DNA from: an uncultured Faecalibacterium sp.
Lineage (GTDB): Bacteria; Bacillota; Clostridia; Oscillospirales; Ruminococcaceae
Assembly: GCA_934501115.1 (NCBI GenBank)
Contig: CAKSTO010000059.1
Coordinates: 1-10,547 of the forward strand
Reading direction: 5' to 3'
Length of the DNA: 10,547 nucleotides
In this document: positions 6,155 to 10,547 of the stretch, piece after piece
Position numbering within the stretch: the stretch's first letter is position 1
Layout of the letters: each line of letters begins with the position of its first letter
The notes under the pieces: model-generated
Seen by the model: only the letters and a program-made list of their open reading frames with translations
The model's database searches: none
What the model was told of the DNA's origin: nothing
Translations under genes and position numbers: made by a program

Positions 6155-7630
6155 ATGGAACAGTTCATTTTATCGGTTGACCAGAGCACGCAGGGAACCA
6201 AGGCTATGCTGTTTGATGCGGCGGGTCGCCTGACCGCCCGTGCCGATCGACCTCATCGGCAGTATATCAACGAAAAAGGCTGGGTCAGCCACGATTTGGA
6301 GGAAATCTACGCAAATGTGCTGGTCGTATGCCGTGAGGTTGCCGAAAAGGCCGGGATTGACCCCGCACAGATTGCGGCAATGGGCATAAGCAACCAGCGC
6401 GAAACCGTTGCCGCGTGGGATAGGGCGGACGGTACCCCGGTCGGGCAGGCAATCGTCTGGCAGTGCGCCCGCGCAAAAGAAATCTGTGATACGCTGGCGT
6501 CCCATGCCGAAGCGGTGCGTGAGAAAACCGGTCTGCCGCTGTCACCGTATTTTTCCGCATCTAAAATGGCGTGGATTCTGCAAAACCACCCCGAAGCCGC
6601 CGCATTGGCCGCAAAAGAACGGTTGGCGCTTGGCACAATCGACAGTTATCTTGTCAGCCGCTTGAGCGAGGAACGCAGCTTCAAGACAGATTACTCCAAT
6701 GCAAGCCGCACGCAGCTGTTTAATATCCGCACCTTGCAATGGGACGATGAGTTGTGCACACTCTACGGTGTGCCGCGTCATTGTCTGGCAGAGGTCTGCA
6801 TGAGCGACAGCCTGTTCGGCACCACCACGCTGAGTGGTTTTCTGCCGAAAGCCATTCCCATCTGCGGTGTACTGGGAGACAGCCACGCCGCTCTGCTGGG
6901 GCAGAACTGTATCAAACCAGGGCAGACGAAAGCCACCTATGGCACCGGCTCCAGCGTGATGATGCAGACCGGCGAAAAGCTTGTCACAAGCCGGAACGGT
7001 CTTGCCACCAGCCTTGCATGGGGTCTGAATGGCAAGGTGGAGTATGTACTGGAGGGTAATCTGAACTACACCGGTGCGGTCATTACATGGCTGAAAAAGG
7101 ATGTTGCCCTGCTGGCAGGCGACGCCGAGAGTGAAACGCTGGCCCGCAGCGCAAACCCTGCGGACAAAACCTATTTTGTCCCGGCTTTTACCGGGCTGGG
7201 CGCACCCTACTGGGACAGCGAGGCAACGGGGCTATTGACCGGCATTACCCGCACCACCGGTCGGGCGGAAATCGTTAAAGCCGGGGTGGAGTGCATTGCC
7301 TACCAGATTACGGATCTGGTGCTGCGCATGGCGCAGGACGCAGGTCTGGCATTGGCGGAACTGCGTGTGGACGGCGGTCCCACGGCCAACGGCTATCTGA
7401 TGCAGTTCCAGTCCGATATGGCTGGTGTGGAGGTCAGTGTGCCGGATATTCAGGAGCTTTCCGGCTTCGGCGCGGCCTGTGCCGCAGGCTTTGCCAGCGG
7501 TTTGTACAATCCCGGCACGGTCTACGATGGTATGCAGCGCCGCAGCTATACCCCAAAAATGACACCGCAGGAGCACGATGCCCGCTACGCAGGCTGGCAG
7601 AAGGCTGTTTTGCAGGCGCTTTTGCATTAA
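6155..7630 (+). CDS. FGGY-family carbohydrate kinase, glycerol-kinase-like scaffold
   Basis: ATP-dependent cytoplasmic sugar or polyol kinase, 491 residues from the ATG at 6155. The ATG at 6143, directly after the previous stop, is also possible, but GGGG at 6145-6148 is placed for 6155. Both actin-like lobes are present: VDQSTQGTKAMLFD (8-21), GISNQRETVAAWD (77-89), SPYFSASKMAWIL (130-142), TDYSNASRTQLFN (178-190), GVLGDSHAALLGQ (238-250), TYGTGSS (261-267) and later VDGGPTANGYLMQFQSDM. Aligned by eye to E. coli GlpK, the substrate residues Arg83, Glu84, Tyr135 and Asp245 are kept (Arg82, Glu83, Tyr132, Asp242), but Gln246 and Phe270 become Ser243 and Ser267. This points to a bulkier substrate than glycerol, plausibly the ketose made by the isomerase. 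Xylulokinase-type or apulose-kinase-type activity is possible; true glycerol kinase is less likely in this operon. Confidence 0.9.
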   Translation: MEQFILSVDQSTQGTKAMLFDAAGRLTARADRPHRQYINEKGWVSHDLEEIYANVLVVCREVAEKAGIDPAQIAAMGISNQRETVAAWDRADGTPVGQAIVWQCARAKEICDTLASHAEAVREKTGLPLSPYFSASKMAWILQNHPEAAALAAKERLALGTIDSYLVSRLSEERSFKTDYSNASRTQLFNIRTLQWDDELCTLYGVPRHCLAEVCMSDSLFGTTTLSGFLPKAIPICGVLGDSHAALLGQNCIKPGQTKATYGTGSSVMMQTGEKLVTSRNGLATSLAWGLNGKVEYVLEGNLNYTGAVITWLKKDVALLAGDAESETLARSANPADKTYFVPAFTGLGAPYWDSEATGLLTGITRTTGRAEIVKAGVECIAYQITDLVLRMAQDAGLALAELRVDGGPTANGYLMQFQSDMAGVEVSVPDIQELSGFGAACAAGFASGLYNPGTVYDGMQRRSYTPKMTPQEHDARYAGWQKAVLQALLH

Positions 7631-7641
7631 ATAACAATCAC

Positions 7642-7648
7642 ACAGGAG
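7642..7648 (+). promoter_or_regulatory. Ribosome binding site of the phosphoketolase gene
   Basis: An AGGAGG-type site lies within the 25-bp gap between the kinase stop and the ATG at 7656. It is stronger than the site before the kinase, which fits higher translation of the last gene. Confidence 0.75.
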
Positions 7649-7655
7649 GCTATCT

Positions 7656-10025
7656 ATGACACAACCCGAACTGCAGAAAATTGACGCTTACTGGCGTGCC
7701 AGCAACTATCTGGCGGCCGGCCAGCTTTATCTGCTGGACAACCCTCTGCTTCGCCGTCCGCTGAAGCGCAAGGACGTCAAGCGCAAAATCGTCGGCCACT
7801 GGGGTACCGTGCCCGGCCAGAACTTTGTCTATGTGCATTTGAACCGCATCATCAAGAAGTACGACCAGGACTTGATTCTGATCTCCGGCCCCGGTCACGG
7901 CGGCAACTTCTTTGTTGCCAACGCCTATCTGGACGGCACCTACAGCGAAGTCTACCCCAACATCAGCCGTGACGAAGAGGGCATGAAGAAACTGTTCAAG
8001 CAGTTCTCTTTCCCCGGCGGCATCTCCTCCCACGTTGCCCCCGAAACACCGGGTTCCATCAACGAGGGCGGCGAGCTGGGTTACTCCATCGCCCATGCCT
8101 TCGGCGCAGCCTTCGATAACCCCGATTTGATCGTTGCCTGCACCGTGGGCGACGGCGAAGCCGAGACCGGCCCTCTGGCCACCAGCTGGCAGTCCAACAA
8201 ATTTCTGAACCCCGTGGGCGACGGTGCGGTGCTGCCCATCCTGCACCTGAATGGCTACAAGATCTCCAACCCCACCGTCTTTGGCCGCATGACCCATGAG
8301 GAAATCGAGAGCTTCTTCAAGGGCTGCTCCTGGAAACCCTATTTCGTCGAGGGCGACGCCCCTATGACGATGCACGCCAAGATGGCCGATACGCTGGATA
8401 TCGTCATCAATGAGATCCACGACATCCAGAAACGTGCCCGCTCCGGCGAGAAGATGGGTCACATCCAGTGGCCGATGATCGTTCTGCGCACTCCCAAGGG
8501 CTGGACCGGCCCGAAGGTGGTGGACGGCAAACCCATCGAGGGCACCTTCCGCGCTCATCAGGTTCCCATTGATATCACCCTTGGCACGCCGCATCAGGAA
8601 GAGCATCTGAAGCAGATCGAAGAGTGGCTGCGCAGCTACCACCCGGAAGAGCTGTTTGATGAGAACGGCACGCTCATTCCCGAATTGCAGGAGCTGGCTC
8701 CCACCGGCGACCGCCGCATTGCAGCCAATCCCCACGCCAACGGCGGCAAACTGCTGCGCGACCTGCGCACCCCGGACTTCAAGCAGTACGCCGTGGATAT
8801 TCCATTCCCCGGTAGTGTCGAGAAGCAGGATATGATCGAGCTGGGCGGCTATATCCGCGATGTGTTCAAGCTGAATGCCGATGCCAAGAACTTCCGCATC
8901 TTCGGACCGGACGAGACGATGTCCAACCGCCTGTACAAGTGTTTTGAAGCGACCGAGCGCGACTGGAACTCCACCATCGTTCCGAATGATGAGTTCCTCG
9001 CCAACGATGGCCGCATCATGGACTCCATGCTGTCCGAGCATCTGTGCGAGGGCTGGCTGGAAGGCTATCTGCTGACCGGTCGTCACGGCTTCTTTGCAAG
9101 CTACGAGAGCTTCATCCGTGTTGTGGACTCCATGGTGGCACAGCACGCCAAGTGGCTCAAGGTCTGCAACCAGCTGCCGTGGCGGCAGAGCATCGCGTCC
9201 CTGAACCTGATCCTCTCTTCCAACGTCTGGCAGCAGGACCACAACGGTTACACCCATCAGGATCCCGGCTTCCTCGACCATATCTCAAATAAAAAGGCAG
9301 ATGTCGTCCGCCTGTACCTGCCGCCGGATACCAACTGCCTGCTGAGCTGCTTTGATCACTGCATCCGCAGCCGGGATTATGTCAACGTACTGGTCACGTC
9401 CAAGCATCCCCGTCCGCAGTGGCTGACGATGGAACAGGCCGTCAAGCACTGCACGCAGGGTGTCGGCATCTGGGATTGGGCTTCCACCGATGCAGGCGAA
9501 GAGCCGGACATCGTCATGGCCTGCTGCGGCGATACGCCCACGCTGGAGACTCTGGCGGCTGTCACCATCCTGCGGGATGCTCTGCCGGAACTGAAGATCC
9601 GGGTCGTCAACGTTGTGGACCTGATGAAGCTGGAGCCGAACACCAAGCACCCCCACGGCCTGTCCGATGCAGACTACAACGCCCTGTTCACCAAGGACAA
9701 GCCCATCATCTTCGCGTTCCACGGCTATCCCACGCTTGTGCATGAGCTGACCTACGAGCGCACAAACCGCAACCTGAGCGTCCATGGCTATCAGGAGGAG
9801 GGCACCATCACCACGCCGTTCGATATGCGTGTGCAGAACGAGATCGACCGCTTCCATCTGGTCAAGGATGCCGTCCTGCATCTGCCCCAGCTGGGCAACC
9901 GCGGTGCATACCTCGTCCAGCAGATGAACGACAAGCTGGTGGAGCACAAGAACTACATCCACGAGGTCGGTCAGGATATGCCGGAGATCCTCGATTGGAA
10001 GTGGCACCTGCCGGAGAATAAGTGA
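7656..10025 (+). CDS. xpk: Xylulose-5-phosphate (fructose-6-phosphate) phosphoketolase
   Basis: A thiamine-diphosphate enzyme that splits xylulose-5-phosphate with phosphate into acetyl phosphate, glyceraldehyde-3-phosphate and water; many family members also take fructose-6-phosphate. The 789-residue length is standard. Signature stretches include KRKIVGHWGTVPGQNF near 43-58, SGPGHGGNFFVANAYLDGTY near 76, the SSHVAPETPGSINEGGELGY region near 127-147, the diphosphate motif GDGEAETGPLATSW near 166, LNGYKISNPT near 204, and DGRIMDSMLSEHLCEGWLEG near 450. The start is fixed by the strong Shine-Dalgarno site. Codon choice is visibly more biased toward C-ending codons than in the kinase before it, suggesting a highly expressed enzyme that may also serve central metabolism. 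In this operon it would consume the xylulose-5-phosphate made by the transketolase and return glyceraldehyde-3-phosphate as acceptor. No convincing terminator follows. Confidence 0.97.
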   Translation: MTQPELQKIDAYWRASNYLAAGQLYLLDNPLLRRPLKRKDVKRKIVGHWGTVPGQNFVYVHLNRIIKKYDQDLILISGPGHGGNFFVANAYLDGTYSEVYPNISRDEEGMKKLFKQFSFPGGISSHVAPETPGSINEGGELGYSIAHAFGAAFDNPDLIVACTVGDGEAETGPLATSWQSNKFLNPVGDGAVLPILHLNGYKISNPTVFGRMTHEEIESFFKGCSWKPYFVEGDAPMTMHAKMADTLDIVINEIHDIQKRARSGEKMGHIQWPMIVLRTPKGWTGPKVVDGKPIEGTFRAHQVPIDITLGTPHQEEHLKQIEEWLRSYHPEELFDENGTLIPELQELAPTGDRRIAANPHANGGKLLRDLRTPDFKQYAVDIPFPGSVEKQDMIELGGYIRDVFKLNADAKNFRIFGPDETMSNRLYKCFEATERDWNSTIVPNDEFLANDGRIMDSMLSEHLCEGWLEGYLLTGRHGFFASYESFIRVVDSMVAQHAKWLKVCNQLPWRQSIASLNLILSSNVWQQDHNGYTHQDPGFLDHISNKKADVVRLYLPPDTNCLLSCFDHCIRSRDYVNVLVTSKHPRPQWLTMEQAVKHCTQGVGIWDWASTDAGEEPDIVMACCGDTPTLETLAAVTILRDALPELKIRVVNVVDLMKLEPNTKHPHGLSDADYNALFTKDKPIIFAFHGYPTLVHELTYERTNRNLSVHGYQEEGTITTPFDMRVQNEIDRFHLVKDAVLHLPQLGNRGAYLVQQMNDKLVEHKNYIHEVGQDMPEILDWKWHLPENK

Positions 10026-10031
10026 TTCTTC

Positions 10032-10047
10032 ATTTGAACAATCAAAT
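10032..10047 (+). other. Small hairpin after the phosphoketolase gene
   Basis: ATTTGA (10032-10037) and TCAAAT (10042-10047) form a perfect 6-bp stem with a 4-nt loop, 7 bp past the phosphoketolase stop codon. The stem is AU-rich and has no T-tract, so it is a poor intrinsic terminator. It may only protect the mRNA end or be chance. Confidence 0.3.
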
Positions 10048-10124
10048 CCGCTGAGAAGCGAATGGCAGAAATCGCAGTCTTCCGGGCGCACATCGTCAAC
10101 TACGCCAAGACCCGGCCAGTGTAG
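10038..10124 (+). pseudogene. Probable remnant of a relaxase/mobilisation gene
   Basis: This stretch reads as 28 uninterrupted codons between two stops (10035-10037 and 10122-10124), including MAEIAVFRAHIVNYAKTR. From memory this resembles the C-terminal helical part of relaxases of clostridial integrative or mobilisable elements, where a segment of the type EKRMAEI-x-x-L-x-x-HI-x-NY-x-KTR precedes the VY-x-x-YRK region. The resemblance stops at PV followed by a stop codon. There is no start signal, and no upstream or downstream mobilisation gene is seen here. If the match holds, it is a scrap left by insertion and decay of a mobile element right behind the sugar operon. The alternative is chance similarity in a short reading frame. 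Confidence 0.35.
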
Positions 10125-10153
10125 CGGTCCATATTCCTTCAATGGTAATGATC

Positions 10154-10180
10154 CTGGAGATTAGCGTTTATCTGGAGATT
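10154..10180. repeat. Short direct repeat CTGGAGATT
   Basis: CTGGAGATT occurs at 10154-10162 and 10172-10180, an 18-bp period, in the non-coding stretch between the phosphoketolase gene and the IS element. No function is recognised. It may be a small tandem duplication or a rearrangement trace. Confidence 0.35.
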
Positions 10181-10226
10181 GCCAAAGGATAAATAGAAGC
10201 AGCATTAAAGCCGCTCACCGTTGATA

Positions 10227-10547
10227 TGTACCCAGTATTCTGGACACTGGATCAAAATTGAATAATTAATATTCCATCATGGATGCTTCTCTGAATTTAG
10301 AGGGAGGCATCCATTTTGTTTTCGCTTGGATTCTGCTGTTATTGTAATAGTCAATATACTCGGCAATCGCCTTGGAGAAGGCTTCAAAGGAGGGATAATC
10401 CTTCTCAAATCCATAGAACATTTCATTTTTCAACCTGCCAAAGAAGGTCTCCATAATGCAATTGTCGTAGCAGTTGCCCTTTCGGGACATGGATTGAATG
10501 ATTCCGTGCTTCTGAAGTTCACCACGGTAGAATGCGTGCTGGTACTG
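10227..10547 (-). mobile_element. IS3-family insertion sequence, 3' end (runs off the window)
   Basis: The transposase at 10266-10547 is the C-terminal end of an IS3-family OrfB. About 16-40 bp beyond its stop lies TGTACCCAGTATTCTGGACA (10227-10246), beginning with the TG dinucleotide typical of IS3-family termini. It is the likely terminal inverted repeat, so the element's boundary is placed at 10227. The other end, OrfA and the N-terminal part of OrfB lie outside the window, so completeness and target duplication cannot be judged. Base composition becomes more AT-rich than in the sugar genes. Confidence 0.6.
10266..10547 (-). CDS. IS3-family transposase OrfB, C-terminal part (partial)
   Basis: The reading frame is open from the window edge (10547) to a TAA at 10266-10268, giving 93 codons. 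It shows the end of the DDE integrase core: QYQH followed by HGIIQSMSRKGNCYDN, then METFFGRLKNE, which carries the family's third catalytic residue (Glu), and YIDYYNNSRIQAKTKWMPP-x-x-FR near the C-terminus. These are diagnostic of the IS150/IS3-type OrfB, normally about 270-290 residues and usually made by frameshifting from OrfA. The ATG at 10490 is internal, not the true start. The visible part is intact, with no stop or frameshift, so the element may be functional, but only about a third is visible. Confidence 0.9.
   Translation of the reverse strand, partial: QYQHAFYRGELQKHGIIQSMSRKGNCYDNCIMETFFGRLKNEMFYGFEKDYPSFEAFSKAIAEYIDYYNNSRIQAKTKWMPPSKFREASMMEY

Noticed and set aside
7650..9281. 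543-codon minus-strand frame inside the phosphoketolase gene
   Set aside because: Length alone is misleading: strong C/G third-position bias in the phosphoketolase gene removes stops on the other strand. No motif or start signal was seen.
10130..10200. Short frame reading ILEISVYLEIAKG as a possible small protein
   Set aside because: No ribosome binding site, only a few codons, and it is produced by the CTGGAGATT direct repeat.

Overview
The window is GC-rich (by eye well above 50%) with many C/G-ending codons and strong AGGAGG-type ribosome binding sites. Its gene set is a PTS permease, a LacI regulator, split transketolase subunits and a phosphoketolase. This suggests a Gram-positive gut anaerobe of the Clostridia, most likely an Oscillospiraceae/Ruminococcaceae relative of Faecalibacterium, Gemmiger or Subdoligranulum. 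The family assignment is an inference from style and content, not from a marker gene.

Layout. Positions 8-1453 (minus) hold a PTS EIIBC permease of the glucose/beta-glucoside superfamily, and 1689-2729 (minus) hold a LacI-family regulator. A 242-bp divergent promoter region (2730-2971) follows. Next comes a tightly packed plus-strand operon of five genes: an L-fucose/L-arabinose-isomerase-family protein (2972-4372), transketolase N-terminal subunit (4369-5211), transketolase C-terminal subunit (5204-6142), an FGGY kinase with a glycerol-kinase-like scaffold (6155-7630) and a phosphoketolase (7656-10025). The first four genes overlap or nearly touch; the phosphoketolase follows after 25 bp with its own strong Shine-Dalgarno sequence. 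The last 520 bases are a scar: a probable remnant of a mobilisation (relaxase) gene, then the end of an IS3-family element whose transposase runs off the window edge.

How the genes may work together. The operon reads as a complete short catabolic route: aldose to ketose (isomerase), ketose to ketose phosphate (kinase), two-carbon transfer to glyceraldehyde-3-phosphate giving xylulose-5-phosphate (transketolase), and cleavage of xylulose-5-phosphate to acetyl phosphate plus glyceraldehyde-3-phosphate (phosphoketolase). The last two steps regenerate their own acceptor, so glyceraldehyde-3-phosphate would be catalytic and the net product is acetyl phosphate plus a shortened sugar (phosphate). 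The same logic of isomerase, FGGY kinase and dedicated split transketolase is known from the transketolase branch of D-apiose catabolism, which makes a branched or rare pentose a reasonable candidate substrate. The true substrate cannot be read from the sequence.

Regulation. Repeats built from the half-site ACTAAA / TTTAGT occur both beside the lacI promoter (2785-2808) and between lacI and the PTS gene (1656-1678). They are the best candidates for the LacI operator.
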